NCBI RefSeq assembly: GCF_000499845.2
Contig: NC_023753.2
Coordinates: 7,462,791-7,526,790 of the forward strand
Direction of reading: 5' to 3'
DNA: 64,000 nt
DNA from: Phaseolus vulgaris
Taxonomy: Eukaryota; Streptophyta; Magnoliopsida; Fabales; Fabaceae
The translations under genes and the position numbers were made by a program. Numbering within the stretch: the first letter of the stretch is position 1; every line of letters begins with the position of its first letter. Under the pieces are notes generated by a model that was not told where the DNA came from, searched no databases, and was given only the letters and a program-made list of their open reading frames with translations. This document shows, in pieces, positions 25,006 through 36,773 of the stretch.

Positions 25006-26355
25006 TTTGATGACAATACGCTGATGTTGGAGCAGCGCGAGGGTTGGATTGGGCTGTGAAAGAAGGATTGTTTTGATGTGAGAGAGAAGTGTAGCAGAGA
25101 ACTAAACAACCATAAGTGTTTGCAGAACTGAAACGAAAACCGACCCTTCGGATTCATCTTAACATGCACAACATTCTCGCTTTGGGTTGGGCACCTTTCT
25201 TTCTCACACTGAAAAAATGAATACTCTCTGTAGAATAAATTATCACGTTATCACAAAATTAAATTAAAATCAGCAAAAATTAAATATATTAATTTTAAAC
25301 TTAATGTAATATAACTCCAGTTCAAATATTATTTTGCTAAATACTTCTAGATAAAATTTCACCACCTAAAATATTGATTTTTAACTTAAACATTATTATC
25401 TCTTTCCCAGAAGATATAGCATATATACATGTAGAAAAACAATTGAATATAAATTTAACGATAATATAAAGGAAAATCACTATTCTACAAATATAAAGTA
25501 TAAAATATTAATAGTTTTGATAATTTATCATTTTAGAAGAAATATTTCTTATCATGTTTTAATTTGAAAAATCATACAGTGATTTTTTAAACTCTTATTA
25601 TCATAAATGAAATTTAAGTGATTTCTATTTTTATTAGAGTTTAGTTTTCATACACTAAATACTTTTACAAGATTAATCAACCAAAAGTATGTTAAATATA
25701 TTTTTCTAAATACTTATTATAAGAGTAAATAATATCTTATCTTATCAACACAGAGTAAATAACTTCTTGAAATCTATTATATTCAAAGTTAGTATACTAT
25801 ATTAAAAAAACATTACGATATATTAATTAAAATTTATTATATATCATTAAAGAAAAACTTAAGAGCTCTGTAAAATATTTCCCAAAAAAATTTAAAGGTG
25901 TACATGTAAAATTTTTCAAATTTAAATAACAGGGACGAACATTAAAATAGCATTTTTATTGAAAAAAATTCCGTACAAGTTGCTTACATGTGTGTTCAGT
26001 TTTTCCCCAATCCTGGTAGGTATCGTGTTGCTTAAGTATTGTCATTTTCTAGGTTCCTCCTATAAGTACTTTTCTTTTCACTGTTCATATTATTGATTCA
26101 CTAAATGCATGTAACCTACTCTGTAAATGTTTTGCTTGATTTCTTCATTCAGTTAGTTTCTTGTGAACTGGTCACAAAACCAGAGAATCTGCTTTCCCTG
26201 ATCATAAAGAGTTTGAAACAAGTTTAGTTTTGAGGAAATTTGAATTGATTTGAAAGTCTAAAAACACAAAGTTGCTGGTAAAGTGGATATTGTTATTAAA
26301 CAAGAAAACAAGTGTTTTTCCTTCTGGAGATAATCTGAGTTGTATGTAGAAAATC
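25006..26355. other. 5' leader/promoter of the PHD gene and 3' flank of the receptor kinase
   Basis: The two minus-strand genes are tandem. The first 200 bases above 25005 are GC-richer and probably leader. 25250-25980 is AT-rich with no ORF. 26000-26355 is again less AT-rich and probably holds the 3' UTR of the lectin receptor kinase. No clear TATA box was chosen. Confidence 0.45.
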
Positions 26356-28392
26356 CTAGTAAAACTGACTTCTAGGGGTCAAATATGGAGCCTCATCTGT
26401 GGTGAAAGAATCTGTAACAACATAGGGTGTTTCAGGTGTAGCATGAGGAGAAATAGGCCTAATTCTGACCCTTGGTTTAGTGGGAGGCAAGAGAGGAAGT
26501 GGTGCTTCCTTCTTAAGAATTCTTGCTGCTTCTCTTACTCTTGGCCTCTTGTGATCATCAGGGTGCACACAAAGAAGCCCCACCAATAGCATCCTTTCCA
26601 TATCTAGTGCATCAAATTTCCCCATCAATCTTGGATCAGCAGCCTCAATGAGTTTCCTCCTTTCCCACAAGCTCCACACATAATCCACAACCACAGTTCC
26701 ATCATCTTCCACAGGCTTCCTCCCACTTGCCACTTCCAACACCACCACCCCAAAGCTGTACACATCAGTCTTCACAGTAGGAACACCAGAATAAACATAC
26801 TCAGGAGCAAGATATCCCATTGTCCCTGCTGGTATAGTCGCCTCCCTCGTGCTAGAACTGTGCTCATACACTTCCGCAAGCCCAAAATCCCCAAGTTTTG
26901 CATTGAAATCGGCATCTAGCATTATATTGCAGGTCTTCACATCCCTGTGAATGATCTGCCTCTCACACTCCTCATGAAGGTAGGTGAGAGCAGCTGCAAC
27001 CCCAAGAACAATATTCTCCCTTTGCCTCCACGAAAGAACAATGGAAGAATTGAAGTTCCTATGCAGAACCTTATTGAGGCTCCCGTTGGGAAGAAACTCA
27101 TAAACCAGGACCAACTCATTTCCCTCACAGCACCACCCCTTAAGCTGAACCAAATTCTTGTGGCGCAAGTAACCCACCATGGTGGCAAACTCAGTGGCAA
27201 AAGGGTTATGCAAACAATCCAAATCATTTTCCCTCTCAAATCTCTTCACTGCCACATCCCCTCCAAAGGGAAGATACCCTTTATAAACCTTGGCAGATGC
27301 ACCCTCCCCAACAAGCCTATCACGATTGAACCCCATTGTGGCAGACTTAATCTCCGAAAGTGACAACCTAGTCGGAACTTTACTCGTCTGAAACCTACAA
27401 CTCTGCCCTTGCTCCCTATTCTTCTTAACACCTCCTTTCCTCCTTGTCAAGAAAACACACACCACAACCATCGCCGCCATAACCGACACCACAAAAGCCG
27501 TTAACCCTGCCAACCCAAGAGCCATCTCCGCAATCTTTTTCCTCCTCTCGTTCTCCCTCGAGTTCGAATCATAACCAAAACCCGTAGAATCCCCTTCGTA
27601 ACACAAGAAACAGTCACCTTCGTCGACCACATCCATGGAGCGAGAGTCATGGTCCAAAGTCGTGAACTGCCAATGATGAATAAGGTAATCACTTGATCCC
27701 TCCCCATTGGAGGCGGTGAAACCAACGTGCATGAAGTCTTCAAGTCTCTCGGAGAGGTCTATTTTGGAAGCAAGAATGGGAGTGGGAGGTCTGGTGGAGG
27801 AATAAGCGAGCCAGACACGTACCATCTTGATTGCATGGCGGTACTCCACCCATGCAGTAATCAGTTTGCCGCTCTTGAGGTCAATGCCGCGGGACAACGC
27901 GTCGACGGACGCGAAGGAGGAGGCGCTGTTGACGTCGAGGGCCACGTGGTTGTCGTTGATGTCGCCGAGGGAGGGGTCGAAGGTGGTGTCAAACTCGACG
28001 GCGAAGAAGGAGGAGGAGGAGGGGGAGGGTTGCGGGAGGCCCATGGAGAGGGCGGGGAAATGGGTGGAGGAGGCGATGAGGAAGGCGAGGCCGTCGCCGG
28101 AGGGGCAGGAGGGGGAGGAGAGGATGGAGAAGGAGAAGCGGGAGGAGAAGGAGGCGGTGGAGTTGGTTTGGGGGTCAAGAAAACGGAGTGGGTAGATGAA
28201 GAAGGCTCTTCCGATGGAGGAGGAGGAGCAGGTGGGTTGGTGGGTGGTGAGAGTGATAGCTTTGTGGGAGAAGAAGGCGTCACCGTAGAGGGTGAGGTTG
28301 TCGGAAGGGAAGGAAGGGAGGGAAAGTACCAAGGGGAGGAGGAAGACGAAGAAGATGAAGAAGAAAAGTGGTGGAAGAGAGGAACAAGGCAT
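26356..28392 (-). CDS. L-type lectin-domain receptor kinase (LecRK), intronless
   Basis: 678-residue single-exon receptor kinase, the usual length and structure for the family. It perceives extracellular ligands (carbohydrate, nucleotide or wall-derived) at the plasma membrane and signals by Ser/Thr phosphorylation. A signal peptide covers about 1-24. The legume-lectin domain (about 28-245) has SGDGLAF at 98-104, AVEFDT at 131-136 and DINDNH at 144-149, the metal/sugar-binding region. A linker with N-linked sites leads to a transmembrane helix at about 290-316. The kinase domain (about 355-630) has P-loop GEGASAKV (362-369), Lys383, HRD with Asp484, DFG with Asp502 and APE ending at 531. All catalytic residues are present, and it is an RD kinase. 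A Pro/Thr-rich tail ends the protein. The lectin-coding part is strikingly GC-rich and Ser/Pro/Thr-biased compared with its surroundings. It resembles the singleton (S) or VIII LecRK clades; the clade is not certain. Confidence 0.95.
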   Translation of the reverse strand: MPCSSLPPLFFFIFFVFLLPLVLSLPSFPSDNLTLYGDAFFSHKAITLTTHQPTCSSSSIGRAFFIYPLRFLDPQTNSTASFSSRFSFSILSSPSCPSGDGLAFLIASSTHFPALSMGLPQPSPSSSSFFAVEFDTTFDPSLGDINDNHVALDVNSASSFASVDALSRGIDLKSGKLITAWVEYRHAIKMVRVWLAYSSTRPPTPILASKIDLSERLEDFMHVGFTASNGEGSSDYLIHHWQFTTLDHDSRSMDVVDEGDCFLCYEGDSTGFGYDSNSRENERRKKIAEMALGLAGLTAFVVSVMAAMVVVCVFLTRRKGGVKKNREQGQSCRFQTSKVPTRLSLSEIKSATMGFNRDRLVGEGASAKVYKGYLPFGGDVAVKRFERENDLDCLHNPFATEFATMVGYLRHKNLVQLKGWCCEGNELVLVYEFLPNGSLNKVLHRNFNSSIVLSWRQRENIVLGVAAALTYLHEECERQIIHRDVKTCNIMLDADFNAKLGDFGLAEVYEHSSSTREATIPAGTMGYLAPEYVYSGVPTVKTDVYSFGVVVLEVASGRKPVEDDGTVVVDYVWSLWERRKLIEAADPRLMGKFDALDMERMLLVGLLCVHPDDHKRPRVREAARILKKEAPLPLLPPTKPRVRIRPISPHATPETPYVVTDSFTTDEAPYLTPRSQFY

Positions 28393-29202
28393 TGCAAAAG
28401 AGAGGTTCTTGAAATGTTGTGGCTCTTTTTGAAGAAGTTGCAGGTTTCATGGTAGCGGTGCTTTGTTTTGGAGCTTTGGTTGTTGAAAGCTGAGAGATAA
28501 AATGATGTGTTTACGTCCTAAAAATATAGAAAAAATTATAGTTTAACATCTATATAACATAAAATACTCTCACTTTACCATCTATTACAACAATATAATA
28601 ATATATATTAATCATTTATATTAATATATAAAATAAATTAGTATATTAAATTTTAAAATAGTAGTGAACTTTTAAATGTATCAACATATAGATACTTCAA
28701 AATATAAGAAAAATTATTGAAACTTAACTTCTTTTCATTCCACTTTACAACTCCTCTTAGTAATTAAATATTATATTTATTTAATAAAAATAATAATAAA
28801 TTTTTTTCACAGAGTAATAATATTTTAACTTCAATTTTTTTTCCACGTTGCTTTAACAATTAAATATACTATTATTTTGTTTCAAAATTTTATTTATATT
28901 ATTTTTATTAATTAAATATAATAAAAGATTCTCCCTAAAAATATTACTAAGTGTAAAATAGCTTAAAATTTTTTATATTTAATTAGGTCATTTATTGAGT
29001 TAAGTTTTGTTTATGCACTCAATTAGAATTAGAATTAGAATACATTTAATCTCTCTTAACTAAATTATAATACAACTAAGATGTCTTGTATAAACTAGTA
29101 CGAATGAATCAAGATAAGAGGTAAGAAGATATAATTTTTTTAAAAGAGAAGGAGAAATTTTGTTAAAAAGTTTGCTGTGATACTAAAAAGAATCGTTCAC
29201 TT

Positions 29203-29217
<15 letters not shown>
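28393..29217. other. Upstream region of the receptor kinase, AT-rich
   Basis: Promoter and leader are expected here for the minus-strand gene. No unambiguous TATA box and no other gene was seen. Confidence 0.4.

Positions 29218-29253
<36 letters not shown>
29218..29253. repeat. (AT)n microsatellite
   Basis: About 36 bases of alternating AT preceded by a run of A. Confidence 0.9.
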
Positions 29254-29255
<2 letters not shown>

Positions 29256-29671
29256 CCATGGGGTTGAGGAATATGAAAATGGTAATTTTACCATCTCTGT
29301 GGGATTGCACATGAAACCATGGGGTGGAGGAAGAAATTGTCCAAACAATGAAGGTCTATACAATTTTTATTGGCCCAATTTACTTATTTTTAGATGGGAC
29401 GGGCCACGTTTATGAAATAATAAAACATATTTTAAGAAATTTAAACGTAAAATTCTCTTCAACTCATTTTCTAATTTTTAATTTTAGGTACACAAGTTAT
29501 TTTCGTTATTTGATAATCAAACAAACTAACATATATTCTTCTTGGTAGAAGGGAAAGAGATAAAATTAAATAAACGAGAGAAAATGAAAAAAAAGGTAAA
29601 ATGAATAATATTCTATTAAAGAGAAATGAAGGAATATATTTTATTACAATAACATGTTATTCTTATTTATT
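29254..29671. other. Intergenic, no gene seen
   Basis: One ORF (29324-29548) without recognisable domain; not supported as a gene. Confidence 0.5.
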
Positions 29672-29706
29672 TATTAGTATTAGTATTAGTATTAGTATTA
29701 GTATTA
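29672..29706. repeat. (TATTAG)n hexanucleotide repeat
   Basis: Almost six uninterrupted hexamer units. Confidence 0.9.
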
Positions 29707-32700
29707 TATTATTTTATAATGAAAAATAAATAAAAAAATTACTGAACCCATAGAGGTTTTAAAATTTAATATAAATATTTGTTGCTGTATTTTTCTTAGT
29801 TAATTGGAAACGAAATGAAAGGTGGCACACGTTTTTCGCCTTCTCTTAATTTATTTTCTTTATCGTCAAACGGTTTGCAATTGGTAAAATGACGTATTCA
29901 CAAAAAGCTTTTTCTAAATAGCTAAAATTATAACTGATTTTAAATAATCAGATATTAAATTGAGGCATTTAAGTAAAAATATAAATTAAATTATTCAGTA
30001 AAAAGTTAATAAAAGTAATTATAGGGTAGTTGTATAAAATAATAGAATTAGCAATGTATCACTACTCTTATAATGATTGAGATCATTTCTCTTTTACACC
30101 TTTTATTTCCTTTTTGTTGTTGTCAAATTGGCCCATTTTTTAAATTTAAATAATAAACTACATTTGAGGGTTGCAAATTACAAGTATAAGAAAAGAACAT
30201 CTAAAATGTGGGATTAAAATAGTAAAATAGTCTTGTACTAGGATTTATCGGATACCGATTAATTGGTTAATATGAATATATCAAGATAAAAAAAAATACG
30301 CAATAAATCAAGTAATACAATTTTTATGATTATACGTATTAATTATGGTTAATCACTAATAGAAATCATTACATTATAATAATATAAATAAGTACATCAC
30401 ACAAAACAAATGTACGTCATTGCATTAACAACACTTAAATACTAAATACTCACTTGAACGTCTGGGAATCTTTTATAGGTGTACTCTCAACCGAGAGTTG
30501 AAGCTCAAACACAAAAAAAATGAGAGGAAGAAAAACACAACCAGAGAAGATGAATTAATTGTCCAGCCAGTAACAAGTAGTGTCTTACCCCTTACAAATA
30601 CAAGTCTCACAATACAAAATATTAATTAATTTGACAGCAATTAAGATAAATTTAACTTTACATAAAACCATTTAATAGTGTGCTTTGGATTAGTTTTAAT
30701 AATAAAGTTAAAGTTAAAAAGAGAAAACATTAAATGCACTTTAAATTTGAACATGATTGCATACTAAAATGGATACTAGCTAGTAGTTTGCCAAAGTTGA
30801 AACACTATAAAAGTAGTTGGTCTAAGAGTATTGAGTGGAGTGAGAGTTTAAGAAAGTGCAGGGAGAAGTATAGATATAATTGTGAGTTTGAGTAGTGTGA
30901 GAGATTGTACTATTTATTTCTGTTTCTTTGAAGTATGTTCATGGTTGATCCCAACATAGTAAAGGTAGGTCACATAAATGTTCCATCTATATGGAAGCAA
31001 GTTACCAGTTCTTCCCTTCCCATGTGCCCCACCATTAGACCCAATAAGTTAAATTTAGGGGATTATATAGGGTTCACGTAATAACAAGCCCTGTTAGATT
31101 TAGAATGTACTGAACAAGGAACAATGTGATTTTATTGTTGTTGTTGTTTATGGCAACACTGACCTATGAGTAAGACAACAATAGGCAAAGGCTGCCAACT
31201 ATTTGTTGTTTTAAAGTAATAGGAACAAAGAAATAGGATTCATGTTAGGAATGTTGCAAGCACACATAGTTCGGTCCCTCAACACAAAGTTAAGTTCACT
31301 CTCTCTCTCTCCATGTCTTTGTTCCAACTGGGTCATGGAAGGGAGGTTTGGATGAGGTGGGAGCTCAAATGCATCACCCAAGGCCCATTGCCAAAGGTTT
31401 TTTCCAACTTTGGATGCCACTTTTATGTTCAATCACTATATTTTCACCCATTTCTGTACAATTTCATTTTCATATACTAAGAAGGTAAACTTTTACATGA
31501 TAATAGCCAAGACTAAAGCTACTTTGTTAGTCTCCTCTAACAAAATATTCCCCAAGGATAGATTGTTGAATCAAATTCATTTAATATCTAGTATATATTA
31601 ATATAACTATAGTATATGTATAATACATAATTCACAATATTCTATAATTGGTAGTCGATATTTACTTAAGAATGTTAATTTGCTATATCTTAAGAATTCT
31701 ACTCAATTTACTTATAAAAAAAGTTTGATTAACATAATCCAAATATACATTATTTAATACGAGGAATAATTTAGTAATTCGTACTAAATTGAGTTAATCC
31801 ACATAAATGTTCATTTCACTCTGTAAATATTTAGACCAAGGACATATTTAACATAATTTATTATTCCAACTACTAAATAGGAAATACTGACTTAAATGTT
31901 GGATGACCTTTTATATATAATTTTTCATTCTCTCACGTTTTAAATGAGATCCGAGATACACCTCTTCTATATAATCAAGAACCCGATACCAAAAATGAGA
32001 GAATTAGCTTATAGTATGTAAACATTCAAAAATATATATTTTGTACCAGCTAAAAAAATCACGTATACAAAGTGTTACTATAGAGAAAAAGGCAAGTCAA
32101 GAAATAGTATAAAGGGATTGATGTGATGTTCTTGTTTTGGGTTTGCACTAAAAATATACATATGCACATTTTGCCCTGTATGTGTACTCATTCACAATCT
32201 TGATGATAACAAGCTTTTTCTACAGTTATTATGTTAGTGTTTGAAATTGAAATAAAGTGAAGAGTTTAAAGAAGAGAAATAGAAAAAGAATGGTGTATTT
32301 TGATCCTTTAAAAGAAAATGGGATAAAAAAATGAGGTCCCATGAGAGTAGAAAGAGAGGGAGCAATGGTGGTTGGATAGTGTGATTGTGTTAAATGAAGT
32401 GGGGACCTTGGCCATATAATTTTGGCTTCTTGTCCCCAAAGCAAAGCCTTTGGATTTTGGAACCATCTTCATCTTCATTCTCTCATTTCTCTTTTCCATC
32501 ATTCCAAGTTTTGCTTCTCTTGCATCGAGATTTTACTCACTTTTTCACCCACCACAAATCATTCCAAATCAACAAAGTCGGCTTTCAAGTGATCATGTTC
32601 CTATTATTGTAATTCTCTCATTATTTCCATTAACTACTATTTCCATCTTTTTCTCTTATCACCAAATTAACTTCCCTAACTCAATCCAACTTCAGATTTT

Positions 32701-33785
32701 TATTTTTATTTTTTTATTATTATTGAATTGGATGATGGGTTTGTTCAAACTCAACCTCACATCTAATGGGTTGTATTTGCAATCAACTTGAATATTAAGA
32801 TTATGCTTAACTTTTTACAATGAAAATTAAAAAATAACAATAAAAGTGAAGGTAATATAAAGATAGTGATGATGACAAACATAATAATAAATAATGAATA
32901 CAACAAGAAAAATGACTATGAGAAGGGTGGTGACAATAAGAATAATTATGATGAAAGTGAGATAATGAAAGAAATATCAACACTGAAAAAAAAATAGAAT
33001 AAAAAAAAAGCATACATTATCATTAACGATCTCATACATTATATTATATATTCACCCAACATAATAAAAAATAAAAAGTATAAAAATAAGCATATTTTAC
33101 GTTTAATAATTTATATATTACTTTTTTAGTGTGGTTTCAAATTAAAATAGAATAATATCTATACCTAAATGTATCAAAATACATGAATATACATACAATA
33201 ATATGCAATTTAATTAAATGGATCATATGCAATTCAATCAGATCAATTTATAACATGAATATCTAAAATATTTAGATAGTAATAATGACTTATTGAAAAA
33301 AATTCAATAATTAATTATAACTTTATTTATTTTAAAGTAATTTTTGAATATCTCATTTCAAACACAAAAAGTGAAAAAAAAAACTATAAATATAGATCGA
33401 TTTCAAAGGAAATGTTCAATTAATTCTTATACTCTTTTGTATGATTATAATTTCTTATAATTTTCTATATTTGTACTGACTAGGGTGTCGGAGAATCTTC
33501 TACAAGTAGATCTTCTCTCATATTCTTCAACAAACTCCGTGATCATATTTCGGAGTCATAAATTTGCTTGTAAAACAAACTACATTCTTCCATCTTGAGA
33601 GACCAATCTTCTTATGTAAAATTTTAGTGGGAAAGGTTTTTTCCTTTAATATTTTATCCTATTTTAAGATGTTAGTCCATCACCCACTCACATAAAAGGA
33701 AGTTTCATCCCCTCAAACTAAAAATTTCTTCGGTTAACTTATACTCATTAATAGGATATCACAATGAAATAGGCAATTACACTTA
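29707..33785. other. Intergenic region, no supported gene
   Basis: AT-rich with two less AT-rich islands, at 30780-31450 and 32220-32800. The first has an ACTATAAAAG box (about 30804-30813) followed by purine-rich sequence that could be a leader. No protein family could be recognised downstream of it. ORFs at 31211-31432 (minus), 32394-32612 and 32450-32791 (plus) lack domains. A non-coding transcript cannot be excluded. Confidence 0.4.
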
Positions 33786-34095
33786 CTAGTACTCAAACAT
33801 TTAAGTTGGATTGAATTTCATCTTAGATGAAATGATGGATATTAGTTTGCACTTACTTGTATATTATAATTTTGTCATATATCTAATTAATGTGGGATCT
33901 GCAATACATCCCTTGTGCTAACGACATGCGACAAAACCTAACTACTTTGAATTAAGATAAGTTCTTAATGATTTTAATACCATATTGAGATAATAGAACT
34001 TAAGTCTAACTCATCCTCAAAAAATTAGTTTAATAAGGTAAGATTTACATTTAGTTATAAATTATAATTTAGTAATATCTTTAGAGATTCCGATA
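33786..34095 (-). mobile_element. Degenerate TRIM element (two LTRs, short interior)
   Basis: LTR-like blocks at about 33786-33906 and 33983-34095 align with the TRIM LTR at 38382-38502. Shared words include TTAAGT, a TTTGCACTTACTT-type block, TATATTAT and GGGATCT/GAGATTCC. Between them lie about 76 bases ending in TTAATACCA, a decayed complement of the tRNA-Met primer site directly abutting the second LTR. Confidence 0.6.
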
Positions 34096-34979
34096 ATAGA
34101 AAAATATACACAAAAAGGTAAAGAAAGATAATTTATATTCATAAGTTAGACTATTTCACAATCACAAATTTATGTGGGTAGGAGACTATGTGAGTGGTAT
34201 TTCAACATAAAATGTACAAAATCTTTTGAACAAATATTACTTTTTAACTATGATCAAACTATTTTTGTAAAGTGTATTCATGTAAGATTATGCAAATCCT
34301 TTAAAGTTGAAACACAATTGGTTAGTCTATCTAAGGCACCCCACTAGGGATGACAACGAGACGAGGGCGGGTACAGGTTTGATTATCCCATTTGTATCTT
34401 CGAAGTAAAAAATTATCTTCATTCTCATATACAATAGATATAATTTTTTTGTTTCATCCACATTCCCATGAAATAACAGTGTCCTCTTATTGTTCCAAAT
34501 ATTAAATTAAATAATTTTTATAAAAAATAAAAATCACACAAAAGGAAAAATGATATCATCAAATATTTAATATTAAAAGGATGCACATCTTCTTTTTCCA
34601 ATGTCAAATATATAAAAAAAATATTTGTATAAATATCAAATTAAAATATCAAATATTAATTAAATAATTATAAAAAAGAGTAAAAATAATCATATTTATG
34701 AGGTATAAATAAATTATGAAACTAAGAATGAAAGAAAAGTTAATATAAGTTTTTAAGTTATCTAATAAATTAAAAATATTTTAGTAATTTAAAACAAGGA
34801 CAAGCATGGACGAGAATAAGTATTGGAAAGAGGACGAATCATACATGTATACGTACCTATTATTAGTTTTATATATCTCATATAGAGAAATAAGAGAAAA
34901 GAAAATGATATATTTTATTAATGAAGAATTGTTAGTCACTTACATTATTGAGTACGATAAAAGATAAAAATAATAGAAA
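34096..34979. other. AT-rich intergenic DNA, no gene seen
   Basis: No ORF or recognised repeat. A short G-rich island lies near 34345-34370. Confidence 0.5.
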
Positions 34980-35105
34980 CTGATAAAGCAGTAGCATGTG
35001 TGACTGATAAAACAGTTATGACTGATAAAACAGTTACAACTGAAAAAGTAGTTACAACTGAAAATCTAAAATATTATATGAGATCATATTTATCATCTAA
35101 TAGCG
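34980..35105. repeat. Left direct repeat and ACTGATAAAACAGTT tandem motif
   Basis: Contains several imperfect ACTGATAAAACAGTTA/ACAACTGAAAAAGTAGTTA units, then a block of about 40 bases (TAAAATATTATATGA, GATCATATTTATCATCTAAT). The same order of motifs returns at 35506-35665. Confidence 0.75.
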
Positions 35106-35187
35106 CCCCACAAGCCGAAGCATGTATATCTTTCATGTCAGCTTGGATAAGTTGTTACGAAATAACCGAGGATGCAGAGTTTGATCA

Positions 35188-35501
35188 TGCAAAGGATATA
35201 TTCAAACTGAAGGTATTGAGTATTTTGAGACTTTCTCTCTGGTAGTTAAAGTTACTACCATTCGATTTATTTTGTCTTTAGCAAGTGCTAAGGATGAATT
35301 CTTCATCAACTAGATGTGAATAATGTGTTTCTTCATGGCGATCTTGATGAAGAAGCTTACATGACTCCTTCTGCGGACCTTACTCTTTCTCATCCAGCGC
35401 AAGTTTGTAAACTTAGAAAATCTTTATATGGGTTAAAGCAGACGAGTCGGCAATGGAACTCAAAACTAACTCAGATTATAATACAACTTGATTATGTTTA
35501 A
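35188..35501 (+). pseudogene. Ty1/copia reverse-transcriptase fragment with frameshift
   Basis: Translating from 35191 gives KGYIQTEGIEYFETFSLVVK and then ASAKDEFF, the start of a copia RT domain. A one-base shift near 35309 is then needed to continue as [20 protein letters not shown] followed by [20 protein letters not shown]. Both match the conserved copia RT motifs preceding the catalytic YVDD, which is absent here. The fragment stops at a TAA at about 35499. It is a broken remnant of about 105 codons, not a functional gene. Confidence 0.85.
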
Positions 35502-35505
35502 AGTA

Positions 35506-35665
35506 CAACTGATAATAGAAACTGTGACTGATAGAGCAGTTAAAACTACTGTGGTTGATAGAGTAGTGATGGATAGACTATAACTGATAGGTTGTAACTG
35601 ATAGAGCAGCTGTAACTAATAATTTAAAATATTATATAAAATCATATTTATCATCTAATATCTAT
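35506..35665. repeat. Right direct repeat and ACTGATAGAGCAGTT tandem motif
   Basis: Degenerate ACTGATAGAGCAGTTA units followed by TAAAATATTATATAA and ATCATATTTATCATCTAAT. This mirrors the repeat at 34980-35105 in the same orientation, so the RT fragment sits between two direct repeats. Confidence 0.75.
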
Positions 35666-36773
35666 CATCATTCTCATACCTAATTTAAAAAATCGAGTAT
35701 TACCAAAACACATACCTATATTCAATTAATGCACAGATTTCTCATTAAAATCAGGATGAATTTAAAAAATACTTTCGAAGATGAGTTCATTTATCATCTG
35801 TGCACATAAGTTCTTCATGTCTATGATCATAAAGTTCATCACTAAAAACACTATTTTTTTTCCAACTACACTTAACTTAATTTATTAATTGAAATTCAAA
35901 AACAATTTCATTTTGTTAATTAGTGTTAGCAATTTAGATATATTGGTTAGATATACTGTGTGCAACGGAGAACCAATAATTTTGATGTGAGATGTATTGC
36001 AGAAAACATATTTATCCAAACTTCTAATCACAATGTAAATATAAATAAAGGCTATATAAAGCCTATACTGTATTCCTTATTAGTGGCTAGTTCTCCCCAA
36101 CCAACAATCATGGAAACATCGTCCACACATATGGTTGCTCACCTAACAAATCACAAAATTTGATCAGAAAAAGCAAAGAAAGATGCATTGAACTTTGCTC
36201 ACATACTTAGTAATTAAGGAAAATAGAAACGGTTTTAATCATTTGTTTAGTACCAAAAACAACCCCTTTGTATGATTTTAGAACCAACTAGTGATAGAAA
36301 AACAAGATTAATTTGTTGGATTAAAGTGGAAAGTGTGTAATCTTTCTTAGGTTGCGTTTGGTGAAAAGGGTTTGAGTAGTTTGGATTTGTTGAGTGAGTG
36401 ATAGCTAGTTGTTGATTATGATCTCATATTGATATTGAGAGAGACGATTGTGATGACCTTACCCAAAAAGCATGGAACATTGTTGGCCATTGCAATGACC
36501 ATTGATCATCACCCATTGTCGTTTGTTGTTAGATCAAAAATCTCTTCCCAAGTAACGTCCTTTCCAACACTTCTTTATCATTACTGTTGCTTCTTAGTTT
36601 CACTCCTAAATATATATGTGTTTAGTCTTTCTCAACAAAATAGATTTCTTGGTTTTTAATTTCTATATTATCATTCATTCTTTTTTATTGCTGCACTCTT
36701 TGTTTTCATCTGAATTCTTCTACTGATTTTACAAAAAGAAAATAAGTATATTTTACATTTTTATAAATATAGC
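35666..36773. other. Intergenic, no gene seen
   Basis: Short ORFs at 35960-36163 and 36429-36659 carry no known domain. Otherwise AT-rich. Confidence 0.5.

Noticed and set aside
27861..28397. 178-codon Pro/Ser-rich minus ORF in another frame of the receptor kinase
   Set aside because: Frame-shifted reading of the same GC-rich region; composition only.
27727..28455. 242-codon plus-strand ORF rich in Gly and Glu opposite the lectin domain
   Set aside because: Antisense shadow of the GC-rich Ser/Pro-biased lectin-coding strand; no domain, and the minus frame has full family homology.
31300..31400. Possible microRNA-like hairpin
   Set aside because: Only a 10-base stem with a mismatch could be paired by eye and no known miRNA sequence matched.
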